Source of the DNA: JANRKN01 sp033763435
GTDB lineage: Bacteria; Planctomycetota; Phycisphaerae; Phycisphaerales; UBA1924
DNA: 58,432 bases
Direction of reading: 5' to 3'
NCBI GenBank assembly: GCA_033763435.1
Contig: JANRKN010000066.1
Span: forward strand, 1 to 58,432
Of this stretch, positions 33,853-44,400 are shown piece after piece. The position numbers were made by a program, and so were the translations under genes. The notes below the pieces were generated by a model. That model was given only the letters and a program-made list of their open reading frames with translations. It was not told the DNA's origin and searched no databases. The stretch's first letter is position 1, and every line of letters begins with the position of its first letter.

Positions 33853-35387
33853 AGTCGCGTGTCTCCCGTCGCCAGGCCGTGGTTCTGTTCCTCGTACTCG
33901 CGATTCTCGCGGCGGCGTCGCTGATCGCGCTCGGGCTGCTCGCGCGCACGGGTTCGCGGCTCGACTCAGTCGCGTTCGATGCTCAGCGCGTGCATCTGCG
34001 CTCGGCCCTGAGATCGGGCGTGACTGCGGTCATGGCGCAGCTTCAGTCGCAACGCGAGGCGCTCATGGACAGCGCCGAGCCCGAACTGACCGCCTCGTGG
34101 ACGCTGCCGATCGGCGCGGGGCTTGATCGTGAGGCTCAGATCACGCTTGTCGAGTTTGACGAAGGCGCGCTCGCGCTCTCCGAGGCCGCGCGGGTAGACG
34201 TGAACTCCGTCGAGGCCTCGGCGCTCGAGAAGTTTCTTCCCGCGGCCGCTGCAGCGGCGATCGCCGACGCGCGACGCGCGGGCCCGATTACGAGCCCTGA
34301 GCGATTGATCGGCCTGCCGGGCCTGCACGCCGAGGACGCACTCAGCATCGGCGCTGAGGGCAGAGGCGAGATCGTGTCGTCGGTCGGTGCGCTCAAGGGG
34401 GGCTTGCTTCTCAGGCTTGGCGTCTTTGCCGCGGAGCCCAATGAGCGCACGGGCCTTGGGCAGTCGGGCGCATCGGGGCGCGGTGAGGCCAAGATTGATC
34501 TCTCGTCGCTCGAGCCTGACGCAGCCGCCGAAGAGCTTGACCGTGTGATCCGCGCGGGCGTCGGCGAGCGTTGGAAGCAGCGCGCCGCTCAGGGCAAGCG
34601 CGTCTCCAAACTGGCCGATGTCGTCGCGGCGTTGATCGAACTGGGCGAACCACCCGCGCAGTGGGGTGCGTGGCTCGATGCGGTCTGCTCGACGCCCGAC
34701 GCGTTCGTCACGGGCCGGATCGATCTCAACCGCGCGCCCGCCGAGGTACTCGCGACGCTGCCGGGGGTTGACGCGGCGCAGGCACGCTCGATCGTCGAGG
34801 CGCGCTCGTCGCTGGATGCCGCTTCGCGTCGCAGCCCTGCGTGGCCTGTCGTTCAGAACATTCTCACGCCTGAGCAGTTCGCCGCCGTGGCCGACCGTGT
34901 CACGACACGTTCGCTCCAATGGCGCGTGCGAGTCCGTGCGATAATGGCCCGTCCTCGCGCGGCCTTTGCCGACGACGCGGCGCCTGCAGCTGGCGAGATG
35001 ACCGCTGAATGCGAAGCGGTGATCGATGTCTCGGGCCCGGCGCCCAGGCTTGCTTACCTACGCGACATCTCGCTCATTCCGGCGGCCATCACGCTCTCCC
35101 AGCGTGAGCCCGCGCCGCAGGATGACCCCGGCGTGCCCGATACGGCGCCGGAATTGGAGCCGCTGAAGTTCCGCGAGCTGGAATTGGGCACGCTCAAGCC
35201 CCGCGAGCTGAACATCCGAGGCAGTCTTTCACCCCGCATGCCGACGGGCACGAAACCCGATACGCTGAGCGAGGACGGAACCGGCGGCGCGGAGGCGGCG
35301 TCGGAACAGGCCTCGGGCGCGGCGCGCCGCTCGCCGACGGATCGCCGCGTCGGCCGTTGGACGCCGGTCCCTCGGGGCGGCGGATAA
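33849..35387 (+). CDS. gspK: Minor pseudopilin GspK
   Basis: A 512-residue protein, larger than the usual ~330. A leader MKSRVSRRQ is followed by AVVLFLVLAILAAASLIALGLLA; Glu+5 is absent, as is normal for GspK. The family's helix-hairpin-helix-like helical domain is visible twice: RVDVNSVEASALEKFLPAAAAAAIADAR with LIGLPGL, and RIDLNRAPAEVLATLPGVDAAQARSIVEAR. A charged Pro/Glu-rich C-terminus follows. GspK caps the pseudopilus tip. It overlaps gspJ by ATGA. Confidence 0.92.
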   Translation: MKSRVSRRQAVVLFLVLAILAAASLIALGLLARTGSRLDSVAFDAQRVHLRSALRSGVTAVMAQLQSQREALMDSAEPELTASWTLPIGAGLDREAQITLVEFDEGALALSEAARVDVNSVEASALEKFLPAAAAAAIADARRAGPITSPERLIGLPGLHAEDALSIGAEGRGEIVSSVGALKGGLLLRLGVFAAEPNERTGLGQSGASGRGEAKIDLSSLEPDAAAEELDRVIRAGVGERWKQRAAQGKRVSKLADVVAALIELGEPPAQWGAWLDAVCSTPDAFVTGRIDLNRAPAEVLATLPGVDAAQARSIVEARSSLDAASRRSPAWPVVQNILTPEQFAAVADRVTTRSLQWRVRVRAIMARPRAAFADDAAPAAGEMTAECEAVIDVSGPAPRLAYLRDISLIPAAITLSQREPAPQDDPGVPDTAPELEPLKFRELELGTLKPRELNIRGSLSPRMPTGTKPDTLSEDGTGGAEAASEQASGAARRSPTDRRVGRWTPVPRGGG

Positions 35388-35446
35388 GGATTTGGGCCGC
35401 TTGGCCCACGGTGCGGCCTGGGCGCCGCGAGGAGTAAACAGCGACC

Positions 35447-37204
35447 GTGCGTGATCTTCTGCTCAACCTTGCACGCAAGCCCGGCAGCGCCCGCAGGCGA
35501 ATCGTCGAGCTCGACGGCCCGCGGCTGAGCCTGCTCGACGCGCGCCCCGACCGCGCGGGCATCGTCATCGAGCGATGGATCACCGCGCATCGGCCCGAGT
35601 CGATCGTGGCGGACGACCCGGTCGCGATCGGTGCATGGCTCGCGTCGGTGCTGCGCGAGCACGCGGCGCCGCGGATCCCGATCTCGTTCGCGGTCTCGCG
35701 CGGCGATGTGGTGCTCAAGCGGCTGTCGATCCCGGCGAGCCCGGACACGACCGAGGAAGAACTCTCGAGCATCGTGCGCCTGCAGATGGGCAAGCAGCTC
35801 GCGATGGCGGTCGAGTCGGCGGCGATCGACTACGCGCCGCTGGCCGAGTTGGGCGGCTCCGAGGCGTCGCCCGCGCGCGCGGTGCTTGCCGCGGCGATGC
35901 CCGCTGACCGTGTTGCGTGGTACAAGTCCGTCGCGGAATCGGCAGGGCTCGCGGTGGAATCCATCGGTCTGCGGTGCTTCGGGCTCGCCACGCTGCTGGC
36001 GGATCTGTCGCTGCGCCGTGCGGGGCCCGTGCTGGGCATCGCGCTGGGCGCGGTGACCACCGAGTTTGTGATCGTTGAGGACGGGCAGATGGTCTTCGCC
36101 CGCGCCTCGGATATCGCGCGGCCGGCTGCGGCGAGCGGGCCCGAAGCGGAGGGCTTTGCCGAGCGCGTCGCGATGGAGGCCAAGCGCTCGTGGACGACGC
36201 ACCGTCTCTCGGGCACGGCGCGCCCCACGTCGGGCGAGATTGATCGCGCCGCGATCGTTGGCGCAGGTGCGGCGGCACAGGACATCGCGGCCCGCGTCGG
36301 CGCCACGATGAGCGTGCAGTCCGAGGTTGTCGCCCTCCCGTCGAGCGTTCGATGGGAAGCGATCGACACCGAGAACTCTGCCGACCTCACGGTCGCGGGC
36401 CCGCTGGCGGGCATCGCGCTCGGTGCGGCGCTCGGGCGCCCTTCGTTGGATTTCTCGAGGCCGCGTCGCCTGCCCGATCGCGGGGCGCGCAAGCGCCAGC
36501 TCGTGCTCGCCTCGGCGCTCGCGGCGATCTTGGGTCTGGGCGGCGGCGCGGTCGTCGTGAACTCCTCGCTCTCGGGGCTCGATGAACAGATCGCCCTCGC
36601 CCGTTCTCGCGAGGCGCAGCTTCGGAAGGACTACGAACAGTTCCTGCTCATCCACGCGCGCGAGCAACACGTCCGGCAGTGGCTCGACGGGCGAGTGGAT
36701 TGGCTGAGCCACCTTTCGTACCTCTCGGCGCAGTTGCCCGACCCGCGCCTCGCGCAGCTGGACAATCTCGTGGGTGAGTCGGCCGCGGCGGTGCGGTTCC
36801 AGCAGCGCGCCTCGACGTATCCCGATGGCGAGTGGCGGCGTGATCTGAGCACGAAGCTGTTTCTGTCCGGCAAGGTCAAGCAGCGTGAGGCCGCCGAAGA
36901 CCTTCGCGGCAGGCTCGTTGCGGAGAATGTGTACACCGTCGAGGCTCGCGGCGCAGACGTGCAGGACCGCTTCAATCTTGAACTGACGACAACCGTCGCC
37001 AAGCCCGCACAGCCCGCCGCGAGAGCTGCTCAGTCGCCAGTGTCCGGCGGGAGCCAACCCCAAGCTACGCCCGCGCCGACGGCCGAGCCGGAGAAGCCCG
37101 GTCAGGCCGCGGCGCCAACAGCGAGCAAAGCGCCCGCCAACGGCAAGGTCCCGTCGGCTCCGAGAGGCGCCGCGAAGCCCAAGGCCGGGGAGGGCTCTCG
37201 ATGA
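35447..37204 (+). CDS. GspL-like protein, PilM-PilN fusion type
   Basis: A 585-residue inner-membrane platform protein. Residues ~20-340 have an actin-like fold of PilM/GspL type (RIVELDGPRLSLLDARP, LGIALGAVTTEFVIVEDGQMVF and AAIVGAGAAAQDIA are its phosphate-loop-like segments). A membrane helix is at about 345-370 (LVLASALAAILGLGGGAVVV). Then come a coiled-coil segment and a ferredoxin-like PilN part (to ~525), and a Pro/Ala/Lys-rich tail. This is the GspL layout, here closer to a fused PilM-PilN. The GTG start has GGAG upstream. It overlaps the next gene by ATGA. Confidence 0.85.
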   Translation: MRDLLLNLARKPGSARRRIVELDGPRLSLLDARPDRAGIVIERWITAHRPESIVADDPVAIGAWLASVLREHAAPRIPISFAVSRGDVVLKRLSIPASPDTTEEELSSIVRLQMGKQLAMAVESAAIDYAPLAELGGSEASPARAVLAAAMPADRVAWYKSVAESAGLAVESIGLRCFGLATLLADLSLRRAGPVLGIALGAVTTEFVIVEDGQMVFARASDIARPAAASGPEAEGFAERVAMEAKRSWTTHRLSGTARPTSGEIDRAAIVGAGAAAQDIAARVGATMSVQSEVVALPSSVRWEAIDTENSADLTVAGPLAGIALGAALGRPSLDFSRPRRLPDRGARKRQLVLASALAAILGLGGGAVVVNSSLSGLDEQIALARSREAQLRKDYEQFLLIHAREQHVRQWLDGRVDWLSHLSYLSAQLPDPRLAQLDNLVGESAAAVRFQQRASTYPDGEWRRDLSTKLFLSGKVKQREAAEDLRGRLVAENVYTVEARGADVQDRFNLELTTTVAKPAQPAARAAQSPVSGGSQPQATPAPTAEPEKPGQAAAPTASKAPANGKVPSAPRGAAKPKAGEGSR

Positions 37205-38217
37205 ACGATCGCACGCGTAAGCTCGCGCTCGCGGCGGGGGGGACGGTCGGGGCGCTGGTTCTCTACCTCGTTGCGGACGCCGCGTACTTCTCCCCGCGCG
37301 CCGAAAAGCTCGCGCAGCTTGACGCTTTGCGGGCCTCGATCGTGTCGCTGGACGAGAAGATGGAGGATGATCTGGCCGCGCGCAAGCGTCTCAAGGACGT
37401 CGGCGCACGGACGCTGGGCTCGCGCTTCGATGCGGTGGAGCACAAGTTCCGCACGGGGCTCTCCCGGCTCGCCGAACGTGCCGGCCTCGCGCAGATCCGT
37501 GTGGACTCGGACCCGGCGGAGGCGATCGCCAACCCGCTCCTGACCAACACGCGTGTGACCAACGTTCGCTCGGCGCTCCGGCGCGCGCCTCGGGATTTCA
37601 ACGTGATCCGCGGATCGCTCCGTGGCGTGGGAACGTTGGAGCAGGCGCTGCGGACGCTGGCGGCGGTGGAAGCCCAGCCGTGGGTCCATCGCGTCGCGAG
37701 CGTTCAGATCAGGCCCATTGGCCCGGCCGATCAACCCGCTGAACGGTTCGAGTTTCGAGTCACGGCTCTCACCTTGTTCGTTCCCGATCTCGCGCCCGCG
37801 GGGCCCGAGGATGAAGTGAAGCTGGCCGACGCTTCAGCGGGCTCCGAGCTGCTGCTCGGGCCGATTCTCTCGCGCAATCCGTTCCGCGAGCCTGCGCCGC
37901 CGCCCCCAGCGGTGACGGTTGCGCAGACCTCGCCTGCGCCCGCCCAGAACGCCCAGCCCGAGCAGCCTCCGGCGCCCCCGCCTCCCCCGTATGCGGAGTG
38001 GAGGCTGGTTGGCGTGATGCTCGGCTCCCGCGGGCCTGAGGCGCTGATGGTCAACGCTCGCACGCGCGAGGCGATCACGATGACCAGGGGCATGCAGCTG
38101 CTTGACGCGACGATGCTCGACGCTGAGGGTGAGCGTGCGGTATTCGAGATCCGTGGCCAGCGCTTCGAGCTGACGACGGGCGCAACGCTGTCGCAGCGGC
38201 GACCGATCAGCAACTGA
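37201..38217 (+). CDS. GspM/PilO-like protein with a GspC/PilP-like C-terminal domain
   Basis: A 338-residue inner-membrane protein. One membrane helix near the start (LALAAGGTVGALVLYLVADAAYF) is followed by a coiled coil (~35-75) and a ferredoxin-like PilO/GspM domain to ~215. A proline-rich linker (EPAPPPPAVTVAQ, QPPAPPPPPYAE) leads to a small beta domain (WRLVGVMLGSRGPEALMVNART, then GERAVFEIRGQRFELTTG), which looks like the homology region of GspC or PilP that contacts the secretin N0 domain. Ordinary systems keep these on separate proteins. Sitting immediately before the giant secretin gene, it is the likely inner-membrane partner of that protein. Confidence 0.8.
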   Translation: MNDRTRKLALAAGGTVGALVLYLVADAAYFSPRAEKLAQLDALRASIVSLDEKMEDDLAARKRLKDVGARTLGSRFDAVEHKFRTGLSRLAERAGLAQIRVDSDPAEAIANPLLTNTRVTNVRSALRRAPRDFNVIRGSLRGVGTLEQALRTLAAVEAQPWVHRVASVQIRPIGPADQPAERFEFRVTALTLFVPDLAPAGPEDEVKLADASAGSELLLGPILSRNPFREPAPPPPAVTVAQTSPAPAQNAQPEQPPAPPPPPYAEWRLVGVMLGSRGPEALMVNARTREAITMTRGMQLLDATMLDAEGERAVFEIRGQRFELTTGATLSQRRPISN

Positions 38218-38467
38218 GCGAGGCCGCGCCCTGCGTTCCCACGGGTGGAAGTCCCTCGGGGGCTCTCCCTCAGTACGGAGGCTGCGCGCACAAACGTGAG
38301 CGGCAGCGAAGGTTGCGCAGCGGTTGCGATGGGGATTTTTTGGGTCGGTTCTCGCCCGCCGCGGCGCAGAATCCGGTAGACTCGGGCGTGGAAGTTTGTG
38401 ACCGCCAACCGGTCGTGACGGGTCGGGCGGCGATCGGTTCGGGACGTTGAACCTCGGAGGAGGATGC

Positions 38468-41400
38468 ATGGCGGCCAAGCACCCCGGTCGGATTCACGGA
38501 CGGCTGACCCCGGCGATCGTCGCGGCTGCCGGTGCTGCGGCCAGCCTGCACGCCGCGGCGCTGGCCCAGGACACCGCCGCCCCCGCGCCGGCCCCGGCCG
38601 CAACCCCCGCGCCTTCACCTGCGCCCGCACCTGCGCCGACTCCGACGCCCGCGGAACAGCCGGCGGCGCCCGCCGCAGCTCAGCCTCCCGCACCAGCTCC
38701 CGCGCCCGCGACCGAGCAGCCGGCCGAGCGGCTCATCCGCTTCAACTTCATGGGCGCGCCGGTGGATCAGGTGCTGGCGTTCTTTGCCCGCGAGGCGGGG
38801 ATTCCGATCATTTACGAGGCGCCTGCGCCGCAGGGCGATATCACGTTCGTGTCCGCCCAGGGGTACACGTTCAAGGATGCGCTGTCGATCCTGAACCTGA
38901 ACCTTCAGCGCTACGGCGTGCATCTGCGCCGGCAGGACAACTATCTGTACCTCGCGACATTGCAGGACTCGATGAAGCGCGCGGGGTCGGTCGCCAAGTC
39001 GGGCGTGCCGACGGACGCGACGCCCGATCAGTTCGTGACGGTCACGATTGCGCTGGATAACGCGCGGGTCGAAGTGGTAGCGGATCAGATCAAGTCGTTG
39101 ATCGGGCCGTTCGGCGGCGTGATGGCCGTGCCGGCCCAGAATCTGCTCATCATCGTGGAGAGCGCGGCGCAGGTCAAGCGCATCTCGGACATCGTCAAGA
39201 GCATTGACGCGGTGCGGCCGGTGGACGCAGCGTTCCGGCTGTTCCCGATCAAGCACGCCGAAGCGGACACCGTGCTCAACGCGCTCCGAGGCCTGGTCGG
39301 CGAGCGTCGGCGCACGGTGGTGGTAGAGAAGGACGGCAATCAGCGCGTCATCGAGGATCAGAACGTCGCGGGTCTGAACCTCGCGAGCGACAAGCGCACC
39401 AACTCGATCATCGCGGTCGGGCCCGAGGCGCGGATCCGCACCGTCGAAGAACTCATCACCCTGCTCGATACGCCCGAGGGGCAGTCGAACGAGAGCGAGA
39501 TGATGACCTTCACGCTGCGCTCGGCGTCAGCCGATGCCGCGGCGCAGCAGGTGGGGGCGCTGTTCAACGGGCTGCCCGCCAACCGTCGGCCCACGATCCT
39601 GCCTCTGAAGGATCAGGGCAAGATCACGATCGTCGGCCCGCGGGCGCTGCTCGCGCAGGCCTCGGCGCTTCTGGCGGAGATCGACCCGGGTACCGGGAAC
39701 GCGCAGGCTGCCGCGACGGGTCGGCCCGAGTCGCGCACGGCGCGGATCAATCTCGAGCACATCACGCCTCAAGCGGTCGAGTCACTGGTCGCGAGGCTGT
39801 TGACCCCGCGGCAGGCCGCGGTGGTGCGCTTTGCGCCTACGCCCGACGGCAAGGGCCTGCTCGCGTCGGGGCCGGACGCGGACGTGACGGGGTTTGAGTC
39901 GCTCGTGCGCAGCATCGATGTTCCGTCGCGCGTCGATCGCGAAGTGAAGGTCATCACGCTCAAGGCGGGCGACCCCAAGGCCGCGATCGAGGCCGCGCAG
40001 AAGCTGTACGCGCAGACTGGACGCGCCGAGAAGGACGCGGTGACGGTGACGCTCGAGGGCTCGTCGCGCTCGGCGACGCTGGTGGGCTCGCGCGAGGGCC
40101 TCGCGCGATTCGAGGCGCTCCTCCAGCAGGCTCAGGCGCTCGCGCCCACCGGGCAGCAGGCGCGGTCGTTCGTGCTCGCCAAGGCCCGGCCCAGCGTGGT
40201 CGCGCCAGCTCTTGCGCGCCTCGCCCGGCCCTTGCTCATGCAGGACGGCGCGGAGTTCCGCGAGCCGGTGTTCGAGCCAGTCGATGAGCTTTCGACGCTC
40301 GTGGTCCGCGCTGAGCCCGCGCAGTTCGGCGCGATCGAAGAGCTCGTCAAGCGACTGGACGCGGACGCTCCCGGAGCGCGCGACCTGCGGATCGTCCGGC
40401 TCTCGGGCCCGATCGCGTCGCAGAAGGACGTCATCGCGCGGGCTCAGGCGCTGTACGCCGAGAGGACGAAGGGCCTGCCCGCCGACCAGGCTGGCAGCGT
40501 GACCGCCGAGCTGGATGAGCGCTCGGGTTCGGTGCTGCTCTCGGGCTCTGCGCCGGGGATGAGGCTGTTCGACGGGATTCTGCAGACGCTGCAGCAGATC
40601 GTGGCGCCCGCGCGCACGACGCGCGTGGTCGATGTGCAGAATGCCGCGGCCAAGGACATTCTTCCGCAGCTGGAATCGCTGATCGCCTCGGCGGATTCGA
40701 TCGATGCTGCGCGGAAGATCGAGCCGCCCGTGCTGCGGGTGCTTGAGGCGACGAACTCGCTGGTGGTCGTGGCAGAGGAGGCCCAGCACGCGCTGGTTCA
40801 GGACCTTGTGCAGCGACTGGACCGGGCCGACCGCAAGGACCTTCCGCCTCTCAAGCTTCTGCAGCTCCGCGCAAGCAATGCGGACGCGATCGCGCAGATG
40901 CTTACGCAGCAGTATGGCCAACGCCCGCAGGCGGACCGTGCGCAGAGGCCGGTCGAGGTCCGCGCGGACGCGGCGACCAACACGCTGATCGTCTCGGCGC
41001 ATCCGGAGCTCTTCGAGCAGATCCGCGCGCTGGTCGATGAGCTGAACAAGGACAAGAAGGAGGGCCAGCGCGTCACGCGGTTCGTGCAGCTCAAGAGTGC
41101 GCGGGCCGTGGACGTGTCGCAGGCGATGGAGCGGCTCTATCCGCAGCCGCCGATCCCGGTCGATCGGCAAGGGCGGCCCATGCCCTGGGCGCAGCCGCCC
41201 AAGGAAGTCACCGTCTCGGCGGAGGCCAACAGCAACACGCTGATCATCGACGCGCCAGCGGAGCGGATCGAGTCGCTCGAGCAGTTGGCGACCAAGCTCG
41301 ACTCGGTGCAGGCGCCTCCTCAGGCGGAGGTGCGGACGTTCCGCGTGGTCGGTGCCGACCTGAGCGCGATCTCGAACACGCTGCGTGCGCTCTCGCGTCA

Positions 41401-44400
41401 GGGCAACCTCGCGGGGCCGGCGCAGCCGGGCCAGCAGCCGGTGCAGGTCGTGATCGAGACCGAGCCCAAGAGCGGCACGCTGATCGTCGCGGGCGATGAG
41501 GTCACGTTCACGCGCGTCGAGCAGATGCTCAAGGACCTCTCCGCGGTGCCGGTCGAGAAGTCGCTGCGGGTGGTGCCGATCGTGTCAGCCAAGGCGGCTG
41601 AGATCCGCGATCGGGCGATTGAGATCTATGACGCGCAGGTGAAGCAGATTCCGGGCGCAACGCCCGTGACGATCACCGCGGATGAGAAGTCCAACACGCT
41701 CTCGGTCGTCGCGGATGCCGAAGGCATGGCGCGCGTGATCAAGATTCTCGACGAACTGCAGCGCCAGCAGGGGCCAGCGCGTGAGGTGAGGCTGATCGCG
41801 CTCAAGTACGCGAAGGCTCAGACGGTGGTGGGCTTCCTGCGGGAGCTGATCAGCGCGAGCGCCTCGCTTCAGACCCGCGGCGGACCCGAGCCGGTCATCG
41901 AGCCGATCGAAGCGACCAACTCGCTGCTTGTGGCTGCGCAGCCGATGCAGTTCGCGGTCATTGAAGGCCTGGTGCGGGGGCTCGACGCGCGGAGCGTGGG
42001 CGAAGCGCCCCCGATGCGCATCCTGAAGGTCCGCACGAGTGATGCGGCCAACCTCGCGCAGACGCTGCAGAGTGCGTACGACCGCCGCCCGCCCGAGCAA
42101 CAGGCGACGCAGCCCGTGAGCATCCAGGCCGAGGGCGCGACGAACACGCTGATCGTCTCGGCGCACGCGGCGGTGCTGCCCGAGATCGAGGCGATCGTCA
42201 ACCAGCTCAACGCGACGCAGTCGGCCGACCAAAGCGAACGAGAGATCCGGATCTTCCCTCTGAAGATCGCGCGCGCGGAGGAATTGGCACAGACGATCGA
42301 TCAGATGTTCCCTGAGCCGCCTGTGCCGGTCGACCCGCGCACGCGCCAGCCGCGCCCCGAGCTGCGCCAGCCCAAGGAAGTGGTGGTCCGCGCCGATCGT
42401 GGCACCAACGCGCTGATCGTCGACGCGCCCGCCAAGCGCCTCGCGGGCTTCGAGACGTTGGTCGCGTCGCTCGATCAGGCCAAGCTCTCGTCCAAGGTCG
42501 AGCTTCGCACGTACCGCGTCAACCGCGCGGAGCCGCAGGCAGTTGCGCAGGCGCTGAAGTCTCTCGCGGCCTCCGGCTCGCTGCAGGGGCCGGGCGGCAC
42601 GGGGAGCCCCGTGACGGTGGACGTAGAGCCCGCCACGCGGACACTGATCGTCGCCGGCCCGACTGAGATGTTTGCGAGCGTCGAGAAGGTGCTCAAGGAG
42701 CTCGACGGCAGCGCCACGCCCCGTGAGGGTTCGGGCCTCAAGCTCTACCCGCTGAAGAACGCGCGGGCCGAGCGGCTCCAGCCCCTGCTCCAGCGCGTAC
42801 TCGTCGGCCGGCTGCGCGAACAGCGCGAGATCAAGGGTGAAGGCCCGGTCGATGAGGCGACGCTCAAGAGCCTGATCGAGGTGGTTGCCGACAACGCGAG
42901 CAATACGCTGATCGTGACGGCGCCAGAGACGATCCAGCCGATCGCCGAGGAGCTGATCAAGAGTCTCGATGCTGAAGGAAGCGCGTCGGGGCGGAACGTT
43001 GTGCGCGTCGTGCCGCTGGCGTTTGCCGAGGCGCAGGGCGTGGCGCAGACGCTGAACCAGACGCTCGCGACGATGGACCTGCCCAGCGGTGGCAAGGTTT
43101 CGGTGGTGGCTTCGCCAGCCTCGGGGGCCGTGCTGCTTTCGGGCCTGAAGGCTGACCTCGACAAGGTCGAGGAACTGATCAAGCCACTGGACGTGCGCCC
43201 GTCGGACGCGGAGACGCCCGGCGTGGAAACGATCAAGCTCGCGCACGCGGATGCCGCGGCGATCGCCAAGACCGTTGAGAAGCTGCTCGTCGATCAGCAG
43301 GAGACCGACCCGCGCGTGCTCTCGGCGCAGTTGCGCTTTGCGGGCCAGAATGCGGCGAACCTGTTCAAGAAGCCAGCGATCCGAGTGGAGGCTGAGGGGC
43401 GGACAAACTCGCTGATCGTCTCGGCGCCACGTGCGACGCTCGAGTTGGCGAAGGCCGTGGTCGCGAAGCTCGATCAGCCCGCGGGAACGCCCGACCGCAC
43501 GGCGCTGACGTTCACGCCCGCTCGAAGCGACGCACAGTCGCTCGTGACCGCGGTGCAGAAGATCGCGCAGCAGACGCTCACGCAAGGGCGCGGGCCGGTC
43601 GAGCTCTCGGCCGAGCCGCGCTCGGGCGCGGTAGTGGTGATCGGTTCGCCCGAGCAGGTAGCGGGCGCGGTGAAGCAGCTCGCGGAGTTTGACGAGCGGA
43701 CCCCCGCCGCGCCGGGCGTCGAGCTGAGCGTGATCGCGCTCAAGCACGCCGATGCCGCGGCCGTGGCGCCCATGGTGCAGTCGATGCTGCAGGACAAGGC
43801 ACGCTGGCCCGAAGAGCTCCGGCGCGCGGACCGTGCGGGTGTTTCGGTCGCGCAGCCGCGCGTCAATGCTGATGCGCCCGCCAACCGCGTGCTCGTCGCT
43901 GCGCCCGCGCCGCTAGTGGCGATCGCAGCGGAGTTGGTGAGCACGCTCGATCAGCCCGCGGCAAGCAGCACGGTGGACGTGCGTGTCTTCCGGCTCGAAA
44001 AGGGTCAGGCGGCGAGCGTCGCGACCGCGCTGGGCTCCGCGCTCAAGGCCTCGGCAAAGCCCGGCGAGCCGGCGGCAAGTGTGTCAGCGGACACGGCCAG
44101 CAACTCGGTGCTCGTGACCGGCTCGGCGGCGGCGATCGCCAAGGCTGGCGAGATCATCAAGTCGATGGACCAGGCCGTCGAGCCCGCGGGCATGGGCGTC
44201 CGCACGATCTTCCTGAAGAATGCTCGAGCAGAGAGCGTCGCACCCGTGCTCGAGACGGTGCTCACGCGCGATTCTGCGGTTAATCAGCTGCCGGATTGGG
44301 CACGGATTCAGGTCCTCGCGCGACAGGGAGGCGGCGGCGAGCGGCCCGGAATCAAGGTCGCGGCCGAGCGCCGGCTCAACGCCGTGATCGTCTCGGGCGC

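Noticed and set aside
41585..43747. Minus-strand open frame of 720 codons, and others of 346-585 codons, opposite the giant secretin
   Set aside because: They are mirror images of the repeated coding strand, with Arg/Leu/His-rich composition and no start signals.
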